In this document: piece by piece, positions 35,939 through 45,396 of the stretch
Layout of the letters: each line of letters starts with the position of its first letter
Position numbering within the stretch: the first letter of the stretch is position 1
NCBI RefSeq assembly: GCF_009759685.1
Contig: NZ_CP046654.1
Coordinates: forward strand, 2,976,001-3,040,000
DNA from: Acinetobacter baumannii
Lineage (GTDB): Bacteria; Pseudomonadota; Gammaproteobacteria; Pseudomonadales; Moraxellaceae
DNA: 64,000 nt
Reading direction: 5' to 3'
Position numbers and translations under genes: made by a program
Notes under the pieces: model-generated
Database searches by the model: none
What the model saw: the letters and a program-made list of their open reading frames with translations, nothing else
What the model was told of the DNA's origin: nothing

Positions 35939-36742
35939 ATGAATGCTTATTATCAATTACTGAATAGAACAATTGGTCCTCAAGGTGAAGTGATTGCTCA
36001 TTATTGCTCAACTGTTCATGCACAAGGTGCTTGGAACCCTCATGAACAGCATATGGCGCCTGCAAGTGGTGTCATCGCAGTAGAGTTAGAACAGTTTTCA
36101 CCGCGACAAGATATGCGAATTGGCCGAATTAGTTTTGATATTTTTGGATTAATTGCATTTGGTGAATTTACGATTAAGACCCATGTCATTCGTGCCGGTA
36201 AAACGATTGAATTGATTGAAGCAGAACTACAAGCACAAGGTAAAACTTGTATTGTGGCTAGAGCGTGGCGCATGTGCACTCAAGACAGTTCCGAGATTGC
36301 GGGGCTTGAAGATCAACCAATTCATCATCCCGATACCTTTACTGAGTGGTCGGGCATGAAAAGATGGCCGGGTGGTTTTATCCAGACATTAGTCACTAAA
36401 ACTAATGATCAGCATCGCGCGGGCAAAGGCATTGTTTGGCTAAACAATGACAAAGAAATGGTTGAAGGGCAGCCGACCACAGATTTTGCGCATTTAATTG
36501 GCATGGTAGATGCGGCAAACGGCATTGTCCCAAGACAAGAAGGAGAATTTACTTGGGGCTTCCCAAATCTTGATTTACAAATCCACATGCACCGTTATCC
36601 GCAAGGGAAATGGCTAGGTTTGGAAACCGTTCAGCAATATGGTTCGGATGGCATTGGTTTAACCAGTGCAGTTTTACATGATGTGTATGGTCCATTTGGA
36701 CGAAGCGAGCAGATTTTGACTTTACGTAAAATGACTAAATAA
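35939..36742 (+). CDS. acyl-CoA thioesterase family protein (double hotdog)
   Basis: 267 residues. The N-terminal half (GAWNPHEQHMAPASGVIAVELEQF, RIGRISFDIFGLIAFGEFTIKTHVIRAGKTIELIEAEL) and the C-terminal half (TTDFAHLIGMVDAANGIVPRQ, LDLQIHMHRYPQGKWLGLETVQQYGSDGIGLTSAVLHD) each look like a TesB-type hotdog domain, the second holding the DG-x-G-L-T segment common in such proteins. It probably hydrolyses or binds acyl-CoA at the end of the island. The substrate is unknown. It lies 196 bp after the long dehydrogenase on the same strand. Confidence 0.78.
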   Translation: MNAYYQLLNRTIGPQGEVIAHYCSTVHAQGAWNPHEQHMAPASGVIAVELEQFSPRQDMRIGRISFDIFGLIAFGEFTIKTHVIRAGKTIELIEAELQAQGKTCIVARAWRMCTQDSSEIAGLEDQPIHHPDTFTEWSGMKRWPGGFIQTLVTKTNDQHRAGKGIVWLNNDKEMVEGQPTTDFAHLIGMVDAANGIVPRQEGEFTWGFPNLDLQIHMHRYPQGKWLGLETVQQYGSDGIGLTSAVLHDVYGPFGRSEQILTLRKMTK

Positions 36743-36756
36743 ATTTTTGAGCCAAT

Positions 36757-36786
36757 AAAAAGTCATCCCTAAGGATGACTTTTTTA
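36757..36786. terminator. bidirectional rho-independent terminator
   Basis: AGTCATCC pairs perfectly with GGATGACT around CTAA, flanked by A and T runs. It separates the convergent thioesterase and indolepyruvate oxidoreductase genes. Confidence 0.85.
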
Positions 36787-36802
36787 TTTTGAGATTTAAT
36801 TT

Positions 36803-39800
36803 TTAGTTACGGACTTTTAGTAGTGTTGGGGTAAGTTCATCCCAACGTTGTTTTGCAGCGTCCATTGCTTTCATTTTGATATGTCCATAACCGCGGACTT
36901 CTGCCGGTAGTTTTGCAATTTGTTCAGCAACTGCCAAGTTATGATTGTCTGGTGCTTCAACAAGTGCTTCAACAAATGCGATGTAACGGTCACGCCAAGC
37001 TTGTTCGTGTTGACGTTCTTCTTGACGTGCAAATGGGTCAAGGAAAGTTTCACGAAGCCATTGTAAACGAGCAAGCATCATCATTGGGAAGCGCATCCAG
37101 TAACCAAACGCACGTTTACGGACATTTTTCAGGCCACCAAGTAATGCTGGCGGAGCAAGATGATACGTTAAACGTAAGCCTTTACCGAATTGGGTTTCGA
37201 TCGATTCTTTGAAGCTTTTACCTGTTAGTAGACGTGCAACTTCATATTCATCTTTATAAGCCATAACTCTATAAAGCTGAGTTGCAATCGTACCTGTTAA
37301 CTCTTCTGGTAACTTTTTAGCTGCCAATTCTACAAGTGTGCGGTATTTAGCTGCATAAGCTTCATTCCAGTAGTCTGTTAGACGAGCAGAACGGTCTTCA
37401 ACAAGTTCAGCCAAAGTTTGCGGAGTTTTAGTTTTTGGCATTGCTGCAAGTAAACGAGCAGCTAAAGTCGGGTCACTTGCAAGATGACAACCCACGCGGA
37501 AAGCTTCGATGTTCTTTTCAACAGCCGTACCATTTAGGCGAATTGCTTTTTCAATGCTTTCACGTAATAGCGGAATGCGACCAGATTGCCATGCCATACC
37601 GAGTAATAACTGGTTGGTATAAATTGAATCACCTAAGAGTAGTGTGGCAATGCGAGCCGCTGGTAGAGAAACCAGTTGACCTTGACGAACACGACCACGA
37701 AGACGATCAATTAAATCGGTAATAGGCGCATACCAGTCACGAGATTTAATAAACTCAGAAGTAGGAGTGCTGTCTTCATTCACAATGACTAGAGCATCTT
37801 CTTTTAAGCGCGAAAGGGCTGCACCACTACCAGCAACTACCGCATCTGCACCAATGAGTAATTCACATTGACCTGCTGGAATTTTGGTCGAAGAAATTTG
37901 CTCATCACTTGCTGCAAGTTGTACGTATGAATAAACCGTACCACCTTTTTGCGCAAGACCTGCCATATCCATAACACGTGTTGCTTTGCCTTCTAGGTGA
38001 GCTGCCATACCAAGAAGTGCACCGATAGTCACAACACCCGTACCACCAATACCACCGACCATAATGCGACTTGGAACATCATATAACTGAGGAATAATTG
38101 GGGACGTTGGCCATCCTGCGCTAATACCTTCAAATTTAGCAGGACGTTTCATATCACGTGTATGAACAGTCACAAAGCTTGGGCAGAACCCTTCAGCACA
38201 AGTGAAGTCCTTATTACAACTACTTTGGTTAATTTGACGTTTAGTGCCTAAAGCTGTTTCTACTGGCTCAATAGATAAACAGTTTGATTTTTTAGAACAG
38301 TCGCCACAGCCTTCGCAAATATCGGTATTAATGAATAAACGTTCAGCTGGGTCAGGGTAAGCATCGCGTTTACGGCGACGGCGTTTTTCACTGGCACAGG
38401 TTTGTACATAAATTAAAGCAGTTACACCTGAAATTTCACGTAGCTCACGTTGAACTGCGTCAAGTTCATTACGGTGGCGAATTTCTACACCTGGTGCAAT
38501 ACCGTCTTCTTCATTTAACAGTTTGATTTCATCAGTCACAATGACTTGTTTTTTAATACCTTCGGCATCGAGCTGACGAGTTAATTGTGCAACGCTCAAA
38601 TGACCATCTACATGCTGACCGCCTGTCATAGCGACTGCGTCGTTGTAAAGGATTTTGTAGGTGATATTGGTTTTTGCGGCGATAGATTGACGAATTGCCA
38701 AGTAACCTGAGTGGAAGTAAGTCCCATCACCAAGGTTAGCAAAAATGTGTTTTTCATTGGTAAAAGGTGATGCACCGACCCAGCTTACACCTTCACCACC
38801 CATTTGAGAGAATGTTTCGGTACCGCGGTCAAGCGAAACAGCAATATAGTGACAACCAATACCACCTAATGCACGGCTACCTTCAGGAACGACTGTTGAT
38901 GAGTTATGTGGGCAACCACTGCAGAAATAAGGTTTACGTTCAGCAAGGTCAATAACACGTTTTGATTCTTGCTCTGCTTTTAGTAGTAAGTCGATTCTGC
39001 TTTGAATTTGTACTTTTAAGCTTTCTGGAATATCTAGTTTTAAGAAGCGAGCAGCCAGCATTTTTGCAATCGGTTCAGGCTGGTACTCATAGTGACCAAT
39101 GAGTGGTGCTTCTTCAATAGAGGTACTCCATTCACCTTTGCCGTCAGTTGCTTTACCAATGACACGAGGACGTTGGTCATCAGGAAGTGAGTAAAGCTCA
39201 TCTTTAATTTGTGTTTCAAGAATTGGACGTTTTTCTTCAATAACGATCAACTCTTCTAAACCTTTGGCAAATTCACGAATACCTTGTGGTTCTAAAGGCC
39301 AAATCAGACCAACTTGATAAACACGTAGCCCAAGCTGTTGGGCTGTTTCATCTTCAATTCCTAAAATACGTAGGGCTTCAATGGTATCTAAATAACCTTT
39401 ACCACTTGCAGCAATACCAATACGGGCATTTTCACAAGGCCATGTTACGGTATTGATTTTATTCGCACGGGCATAGGCCAAAACAGCAGGTAAGCGATAT
39501 TTATAAAGACGTTCTTCTTGTTGGATGCCATGATCTGGCCAACGAATGTTAACGCCACCCTCTGGGAAATTAACATCTTCTGGTATAACAGGAGTGACAC
39601 GGTCTAAGTCGACATGAACTGAAGCGGAAGTTTCTACAATTTCACTGACTAGCTTCATTGAAGTCCAAAGACCAGAAAAACGTGAAACTGCGATGGCGTG
39701 AACACCAAAGTCTAAAATTTGTTGAACGGATGTTGGGTAGAAAATTGGAATACCGCAACCAATCATGACATGTTCAGACTGGTGGGGAACTGTAGAAGAT

Positions 39801-40285
39801 TTGCATGAGTGGTCATCACCAAATAAAGCAACAACACCACCACGTTCAGAGGTACCAGCTAAGTTAGCATGGCGGAGTACATCGCCTGAACGGTCAACAC
39901 CCGGGCCTTTACCATACCACCATGAAGACACTCCATCATATTTGCCTTGACCTGAAAGATTTGCTTGTTGTGTACCCCAGATTGCGGTAGCAGCCAAGTC
40001 TTCGTTTACACCAGGTTGAAATACGACATTATGGGATTTGAGTAACCCTTCAACTTGCCAAAGGAAATTATCATAGTTACCAATAGGGGAGCCACGATAA
40101 CCAGAAATAAAACCAGCAGTATGATAACCATTGATCGCGTCACGGCGAGTTTGGGCAAGAGGCAACCGAACAAGTGCCTGAATGCCGGTCATAAATGCTG
40201 TACCGTTATCACTTACATATTTATCTTCAAGTGACACATCCTTTGTTGCAATAATATTTGGAGTGACTTTTGTAGCTATATTCAT
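36803..40285 (-). CDS. indolepyruvate ferredoxin oxidoreductase family protein
   Basis: 1160 residues, the fused form in which all subunits are one chain. Order: N-terminal thiamine pyrophosphate/oxoacid domain; YFCSGCPHNSST near residue 450; TPP-binding GDGTYFHSGYLAIRQS near 520; a 4Fe-4S segment CEGCGDCSKKSNC near 655; the gamma-type domain MVGGIGGTGVVTIGALLGMAAHL near 745; and a long C-terminal domain. These enzymes oxidise arylpyruvates or other 2-oxoacids to acyl-CoA and pass electrons to an iron-sulphur or flavin carrier. Near-consensus AAGGAGATATA precedes the start. Divergent from a LysR gene, which may control it with an aromatic amino acid breakdown product. Confidence 0.9.
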   Translation of the reverse strand: MNIATKVTPNIIATKDVSLEDKYVSDNGTAFMTGIQALVRLPLAQTRRDAINGYHTAGFISGYRGSPIGNYDNFLWQVEGLLKSHNVVFQPGVNEDLAATAIWGTQQANLSGQGKYDGVSSWWYGKGPGVDRSGDVLRHANLAGTSERGGVVALFGDDHSCKSSTVPHQSEHVMIGCGIPIFYPTSVQQILDFGVHAIAVSRFSGLWTSMKLVSEIVETSASVHVDLDRVTPVIPEDVNFPEGGVNIRWPDHGIQQEERLYKYRLPAVLAYARANKINTVTWPCENARIGIAASGKGYLDTIEALRILGIEDETAQQLGLRVYQVGLIWPLEPQGIREFAKGLEELIVIEEKRPILETQIKDELYSLPDDQRPRVIGKATDGKGEWSTSIEEAPLIGHYEYQPEPIAKMLAARFLKLDIPESLKVQIQSRIDLLLKAEQESKRVIDLAERKPYFCSGCPHNSSTVVPEGSRALGGIGCHYIAVSLDRGTETFSQMGGEGVSWVGASPFTNEKHIFANLGDGTYFHSGYLAIRQSIAAKTNITYKILYNDAVAMTGGQHVDGHLSVAQLTRQLDAEGIKKQVIVTDEIKLLNEEDGIAPGVEIRHRNELDAVQRELREISGVTALIYVQTCASEKRRRRKRDAYPDPAERLFINTDICEGCGDCSKKSNCLSIEPVETALGTKRQINQSSCNKDFTCAEGFCPSFVTVHTRDMKRPAKFEGISAGWPTSPIIPQLYDVPSRIMVGGIGGTGVVTIGALLGMAAHLEGKATRVMDMAGLAQKGGTVYSYVQLAASDEQISSTKIPAGQCELLIGADAVVAGSGAALSRLKEDALVIVNEDSTPTSEFIKSRDWYAPITDLIDRLRGRVRQGQLVSLPAARIATLLLGDSIYTNQLLLGMAWQSGRIPLLRESIEKAIRLNGTAVEKNIEAFRVGCHLASDPTLAARLLAAMPKTKTPQTLAELVEDRSARLTDYWNEAYAAKYRTLVELAAKKLPEELTGTIATQLYRVMAYKDEYEVARLLTGKSFKESIETQFGKGLRLTYHLAPPALLGGLKNVRKRAFGYWMRFPMMMLARLQWLRETFLDPFARQEERQHEQAWRDRYIAFVEALVEAPDNHNLAVAEQIAKLPAEVRGYGHIKMKAMDAAKQRWDELTPTLLKVRN

Positions 40286-40489
40286 TTATATCTCCTTAGA
40301 ATTTTTAGTAGCTCGGACTACTTTCTTTTTTCAACATCCAGTTGAATATTTGGAGCAAGTGACATACGAAATAAAAAAGATCGGTTCCTCTTCTTAAAAA
40401 AGAATTAGTGCCAATGTATGTACATTTAGTCATTGTGGTTGATCTAAACTGGTGCAACAATCCGTAATTTAGGAAAAGATATTTACGTT

Positions 40490-41431
40490 ATGCGCAAAAA
40501 TCTCGATGGTGGACTTTTGCATGCAATGCATGCATTCCTGAAAGTGATTGATAGCGGGAGTTTCACAGCAGCAGCTGAGCAGATGGATCTGACCACAGCA
40601 CAGGTTTCACGTCTTATCAGCGAGCTAGAAACACGCTTAGGTACAAAATTAATACAACGCTCAACGCGCCAGCAGGCACTGACCGATATTGGTGCGACTT
40701 ATGCAGAGCGTTGTCGGCAAGTTATTTCAATGGTGGATGAAGCAGAGGCAGAAGTCACCGGAACGGCATCTAAACCCAAAGGTCGTTTACGTGTATTAAG
40801 TATGGGAAGCTTTGGGCATCATTATGTTTTCCCTGTCATGGCCGAGTTTTGTAAGCATTATCCCGAATTAACCGTGGAATATACGACCTCACAATACGTT
40901 CCAGACTTGTTGGCAAAAGGGGTGGATGTCAGTCTTTATCTCACTGAATCATTAACAGATTCTCGTTTTGTGGCACGTAGAATTGGCACTATTTTTTCTG
41001 TTTTATGTGCTTCACCTGCGTATCTAGAAAAACATGGTGTTCCTAAGTCTCCAGAAGACTTAAAAAATCATGCCTGTTTACGCTTGGTAAACCCGTCTAT
41101 TACACCAGATTGGCATTTGTTAAATGCCAATGGTGAGTCTTATCAAATCGACATTGGGGGGCAACTCATTGCAGATAACCCTGAGTTATTACTAGATGTG
41201 GTACAACAAGATATGGGTGTCGCGTTATTGCCAATGTTTTCGGCTTTAGACGCGGTTCAAAATGGAAGATTATGTCATATCTTGCCAGAGTGGCGTTCGC
41301 CCGATATCGGAGTTTATACCTTATTGCCTTCACGCCATTTTATTGATGCCAAAACACGCGCATGGTTGGATTGGGTAGAAGAATATATTTCTCCAAGAAT
41401 TGAAATGGATGCATCTTATTTTTATAAATAA
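40490..41431 (+). CDS. LysR-family transcriptional regulator
   Basis: 313 residues. Winged helix at about residues 8-68 (HAMHAFLKVIDSGSFTAAAEQMDLTTAQVSRLISELETRLGTKLIQRSTRQQALT), then a substrate-binding-like effector domain. It belongs to the branch whose members usually act on a divergent gene; the oxidoreductase at 36803 is divergent with a 204-bp gap, so regulation of it is inferred. The liu genes follow downstream on the other strand after a 250-bp gap. Confidence 0.85.
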   Translation: MRKNLDGGLLHAMHAFLKVIDSGSFTAAAEQMDLTTAQVSRLISELETRLGTKLIQRSTRQQALTDIGATYAERCRQVISMVDEAEAEVTGTASKPKGRLRVLSMGSFGHHYVFPVMAEFCKHYPELTVEYTTSQYVPDLLAKGVDVSLYLTESLTDSRFVARRIGTIFSVLCASPAYLEKHGVPKSPEDLKNHACLRLVNPSITPDWHLLNANGESYQIDIGGQLIADNPELLLDVVQQDMGVALLPMFSALDAVQNGRLCHILPEWRSPDIGVYTLLPSRHFIDAKTRAWLDWVEEYISPRIEMDASYFYK

Positions 41432-41505
41432 TGAGATAAATTTTTTAAGGATTACAATTGAAAAAGGGTGAAGAATAATACGGATTAGAATAAAAATAGG
41501 GTAGA

Positions 41506-41531
41506 AAATGCTTCTTTTTAAAGAGGCATTT
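41506..41531. repeat. hairpin downstream of the LysR gene
   Basis: AAATGCTTCTT pairs with AAGAGGCATTT with one G-T pair. It lies in the 250-bp gap between convergent LysR and HMG-CoA lyase genes; no clear T run follows. Nothing else was recognised in this gap. Confidence 0.35.
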
Positions 41532-41681
41532 AATACAGAGATGAACGATAAATTTTAAAAAATTGCATGAGGGATTGAATCCCAATTCCTGAACAGAATG
41601 AGATAAAGATGAGATAGGATGATCTGGTACTTGGCCTAATATTCAGCTTTATACCAGATGCTGAGCTATTTTAATTTATGA

Positions 41682-42584
41682 CTATGCACACTTAGTTTGC
41701 CAATACGCATTTGCATAATTCGACAAGCTTTTTCGGTTTAATACATTGCTAATATTTTGGCTGGCTTGCATCAATTTTTCTAAATTAATGCCAGTTTCAA
41801 AACCCATGTGTGACAGCAAATAAAACAAATCTTCGGTTGATACATTGCCAGAGGCGCCTTTGGCATAAGGGCAACCTCCAAGTCCTGCAAGAGACGAATC
41901 AAAAACACGAATACCTTGCTGTAAAGACTGATAAATATTGGCAATTGCCATGCCATAGGTGTTGTGGAAATGCCCAGCTAATACCTTGCTATCGAGTTCA
42001 GCAAGGCAGGCTTGCCATACCTTTTGAACGCGATCTGGTGTTGCGGTGCCAATGGTTTCACCTAAAGACACTTCATAGCAGCCCATGTCATAGAGTCGTT
42101 TAACCACTTTCACCACTTGCTCAGGTGCAATTGCGCCTTCATAAGGACAATCGACAATACAAGAGACATAGCCGCGTACACGGATGTTATGTGCTTTTGC
42201 TGCGTTCAGGACATCGCTAAACTTTTCAAAGCTTTCGTCGATTGAACAGTTGATATTTTTACGGGTAAAACTTTCAGAAGCTGCGGTAAACACCGCAACC
42301 TCTTTGCATCCTACCGCTTGAGCAGTTTCAAAACCTTTAATATTTGGAGTAAGCAGGCTAAATTGCACATCGGTTGTTTGGGGTAATAACTTAAATAGCT
42401 CGTCACTTTGGGCCATTTGCGGTACCCATTTTGCCGAAACGCATGAACCGACTTCAATTGATTTTAGGCCTGCACTGATTAGATCGTTAATGAAGTTTAA
42501 GCGTTGTTCGACAGTTAAAGCCTGCTTTTCATTTTGGAGGCCGTCTCTGGGACCGACCTCCACGATTTTGACAAACTCACTCAT
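41682..42584 (-). CDS. liuE: hydroxymethylglutaryl-CoA lyase
   Basis: 300-residue TIM-barrel lyase that splits HMG-CoA to acetoacetate and acetyl-CoA, the last step of leucine breakdown. Seen: VEVGPRDGLQNEKQ with the metal-binding region, SVSAKWVPQMAQSDE-type segment, SFTRKNINCSIDES, GYVSCIVDCPYEG, GETIGTATP, HFHNTYGMAIANI (metal His) and LAGLGGCPYAKGASGNVSTED with the active-site Cys. Its start overlaps the preceding carboxylase stop by four bases (ATGA), so it is coupled to it and is the last gene of the liu operon. Confidence 0.95.
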   Translation of the reverse strand: MSEFVKIVEVGPRDGLQNEKQALTVEQRLNFINDLISAGLKSIEVGSCVSAKWVPQMAQSDELFKLLPQTTDVQFSLLTPNIKGFETAQAVGCKEVAVFTAASESFTRKNINCSIDESFEKFSDVLNAAKAHNIRVRGYVSCIVDCPYEGAIAPEQVVKVVKRLYDMGCYEVSLGETIGTATPDRVQKVWQACLAELDSKVLAGHFHNTYGMAIANIYQSLQQGIRVFDSSLAGLGGCPYAKGASGNVSTEDLFYLLSHMGFETGINLEKLMQASQNISNVLNRKSLSNYANAYWQTKCA

Positions 42585-44572
42585 GCAACTTCCTCCTGTG
42601 CAGGCTGAAATTCCACAAGCTCATCGCCAGCTTTGACCTGATCACCGACTTGGAAATAGGAATCTACAATCACGCCATCTTTAGGGGCACGGATGGTATA
42701 TTCCATTTTCATGGCTTCAAGCGTCATTAAAATATCGTCTTTCTTCACGCTATGATTTGCACTGACTAGCACTTGAGTGACCACACCCGGCATTGGGGCT
42801 TTTAAGTGACCTTCATCGGCTTGGCTATCTGCTTGATTAAAGTCTTGGCGGATATAAGCAAACTTATAGCTTTGACCATTTTGGAACAAGGTAATGCCTT
42901 GCTGACTTTGGTTAAAAGGTAGCTTTTGCTGAGTCTCACCAATTTGAACAGAGGCAGTATGTGCATCAAGCAATTGACCTGAAATTGGGTAGCTTTGACC
43001 GTTATATTCTGCGGTGAAGCCATCTTCATTTGAGGCAAATTTAATTTGAATATTTTGGTTTAAATAATTCAGTTTAATGCTGTGCTGATAAGCAATATTT
43101 AAACGCCAAAGTGGCTGAGCTTGCCAAAGCTGTTTTTGGCTTGAGCTGTTGTTATTCAGTTTGCTTAAAAACTCAATAAATGCCGCTGCTACCACCAGTT
43201 CCGGTTTAATTTCTTCAGGACTAAACAAGAAGTTTTGTTCACGTTGAATCAGGTTGGTATCAAGCTTGGCTTGTTTAAAAGACTCACTGCGTACAATTTT
43301 TTCAAGAAAGGCAATGTTGTTACCTAAGCCATCCACATGGAATTGGCTTAAAGCATTTTGCATTTGAATAAGTGCAGCTTCACGATTTTTACCCCATACA
43401 ATCAGTTTGGCAATCATTGGGTCGTAATAGGTTGTGATTTCATCGCCTTCAACAATACCGCTGTCTACACGCACATATTGGTTTTGCGTTGGGTAATGCA
43501 AATAGTCAATTTTACCGATTGCAGGTAAAAAGCCTTTTTCAGGTTCTTCGGCGTAAATACGTGCTTCAAGCGCATGGCCGTGAATTTTTAATTCGTTTTG
43601 TAGTTTAGGTAAAGGTTCACCATAAGCCACACGAAGTTGCCACTCGACCAAGTCTTCACCTGTAATCATTTCGGTGACAGGGTGTTCGACTTGTAAACGG
43701 GTATTCATTTCCATGAAATACGCCGTTCCATCTTGTTCTACAATAAACTCAACTGTACCAGCACCGACATAATTTACCGCACGTGCAGCATCAATTGCAG
43801 CTTGGCGCATTGCATCGAGCTTCTCGCTTGGCATTTGTGGAGCAGGGGCTTCTTCTAACACTTTTTGGTGACGGCGTTGTACCGAACAATCACGTTCAAA
43901 CAAATGTACATAGTTGCCATGTGTATCGCCAAACACTTGCACTTCAATATGGCGCGGTTGAATCACATAACGCTCAATCAAGACATCATCATTACCAAAG
44001 CTGGATTTGGCTTCACGTTTACAAGAGGCTAAGGCATGCAGAAAATCTTCACTGCGTTCAACCAGACTCATGCCTTTACCACCGCCGCCCGCACTGGCTT
44101 TAATTAAAACAGGATAGCCAATTCGGTCTGCCTGTTGTTTTAAAAAGTCGGCATCTTGGTTGGTTCCGTGATAACCCGGTGTTAAAGGAACACCTGCTTT
44201 TTCCATTAAAGCTTTCGAGGTCGCTTTTAAGCCCATCGCTAAAATGGCATCCACTGGCGGGCCAATAAAGCAAATGTTGTGTTGTTGGCAAGCGAGTGCG
44301 AACTGGTCGTTTTCAGAAAGGAAGCCATAGCCCGGATGAACCGCTTGGCTGCCTGTATCAATCGCTGCTTGTATAATACGGTCAACCTGTAAATAACTTT
44401 GTGTTGCAGGGGACTGACCAATATAAACCGCTTCATCTGCAAGTTTGACGTGTTGTGCATTTGCGTCTGCATCTGAGTAAACGGCAACCGTTCTAATACC
44501 TAATTTTTTAGCTGTACGAATTACGCGGCAGGCAATCTCGCCACGGTTCGCAATTAAAATCTTTTCAAACAT
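42581..44572 (-). CDS. liuD: methylcrotonyl-CoA carboxylase biotin-containing (alpha) subunit
   Basis: 663 residues. Biotin carboxylase at about residues 1-450 (MFEKILIANRGEIACRVIRTAKKLG, KASAGGGGKGM, EMNTRLQVEHPVTE) and a C-terminal biotinyl domain (LKAPMPGVVTQVLVSA, with the biotin lysine in EAMKMEY near residue 625). It carboxylates biotin for transfer by the beta subunit to 3-methylcrotonyl-CoA. TAAGGACG precedes its start. It is the fourth gene of the operon. Confidence 0.94.
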   Translation of the reverse strand: MFEKILIANRGEIACRVIRTAKKLGIRTVAVYSDADANAQHVKLADEAVYIGQSPATQSYLQVDRIIQAAIDTGSQAVHPGYGFLSENDQFALACQQHNICFIGPPVDAILAMGLKATSKALMEKAGVPLTPGYHGTNQDADFLKQQADRIGYPVLIKASAGGGGKGMSLVERSEDFLHALASCKREAKSSFGNDDVLIERYVIQPRHIEVQVFGDTHGNYVHLFERDCSVQRRHQKVLEEAPAPQMPSEKLDAMRQAAIDAARAVNYVGAGTVEFIVEQDGTAYFMEMNTRLQVEHPVTEMITGEDLVEWQLRVAYGEPLPKLQNELKIHGHALEARIYAEEPEKGFLPAIGKIDYLHYPTQNQYVRVDSGIVEGDEITTYYDPMIAKLIVWGKNREAALIQMQNALSQFHVDGLGNNIAFLEKIVRSESFKQAKLDTNLIQREQNFLFSPEEIKPELVVAAAFIEFLSKLNNNSSSQKQLWQAQPLWRLNIAYQHSIKLNYLNQNIQIKFASNEDGFTAEYNGQSYPISGQLLDAHTASVQIGETQQKLPFNQSQQGITLFQNGQSYKFAYIRQDFNQADSQADEGHLKAPMPGVVTQVLVSANHSVKKDDILMTLEAMKMEYTIRAPKDGVIVDSYFQVGDQVKAGDELVEFQPAQEEVA

Positions 44573-44583
44573 GATGATCGTCC

Positions 44584-45387
44584 TTAATTGTTGTTATTCG
44601 AGTTAGAAACCCAAGCAGGCTGTTGTTTATTTAAAAAGGCACTTAGACCTTCTTTTGCCTCACTGCCTTGACGAACTTGAGCAATATGATGTGCTGTCTG
44701 TTGCAGCAAGTCATTGCTCATGGTCTGGTTGCTCACCATTTGAATGAGTTGTTTTGAGGCCGCTTGGGCATGCGGGCCACCGAGTAATAGAGCATCAATA
44801 ATTTCTTGAACTTTTTTATCTAAGTCTTCAGCATCTGCTACTTCGTGTGCTAAACCAATTTGTTTGGCTTCACGTGCTGAAATCCGCTCGGCAGTTAAAA
44901 AGTAACGAGAGGCTTGTCTTGCACCAATCGCACGAATCACATAGGGACTAATGGTAGATGGAGCAAGTCCTAAACGAACCTCAGAAGTTGCAAACTTGGC
45001 ATCAGTGCTGGCAATGCAAATATCACATGCCGATGCTAAGCCCATACCGCCGCCAAAGGCAATGCCATGCACGCGAGCAATAGTCGGTTGTTTAAGTGTT
45101 GCAAGTGCATCAAGCATTTGCGCAAGTTTTAATGCATCTGCTTCATTTTCTGCTGAAGATGCTTGACCTGCCTGTTTCATCCAGTTGAGGTCGGCACCTG
45201 CCGAAAAGCTTTTACCGCGACCAGCTAAAACCACAACACGAATGTCATCACGAGTATTAATTTGCTTAAAGCAAGTATGCAATTCTTCAATGACTGTCGT
45301 ATTAAAAGCATTGTGCAATTCAGGGCGGTTCAGCCAAACATAGGCAACCTGACCTTGTTGTTCGAGTTGTAAAAATTGATAGCTCAT
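44584..45387 (-). CDS. liuC: methylglutaconyl-CoA hydratase
   Basis: About 267 residues starting MSYQFLQ; AGAGGTG lies four bases before the ATG at 45387, so a GTG two codons earlier is not used. Crotonase fold with FSAGADLNWMKQAG, ARVHGIAFGGGMGLASACDICIA and LGLAPSTISPYVIRAIG; the loop GLAPSTISPYV is typical of methylglutaconyl-CoA hydratases. It sits between the two carboxylase subunit genes, as in liu operons. Confidence 0.92.
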   Translation of the reverse strand: MSYQFLQLEQQGQVAYVWLNRPELHNAFNTTVIEELHTCFKQINTRDDIRVVVLAGRGKSFSAGADLNWMKQAGQASSAENEADALKLAQMLDALATLKQPTIARVHGIAFGGGMGLASACDICIASTDAKFATSEVRLGLAPSTISPYVIRAIGARQASRYFLTAERISAREAKQIGLAHEVADAEDLDKKVQEIIDALLLGGPHAQAASKQLIQMVSNQTMSNDLLQQTAHHIAQVRQGSEAKEGLSAFLNKQQPAWVSNSNNNN

Positions 45388-45396
45388 ATACACCTC

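Noticed and set aside
36913..37722. Plus-strand frames of 95-99 codons inside the indolepyruvate oxidoreductase gene
   Set aside because: They lie antisense to a conserved protein domain and have no ribosome sites.
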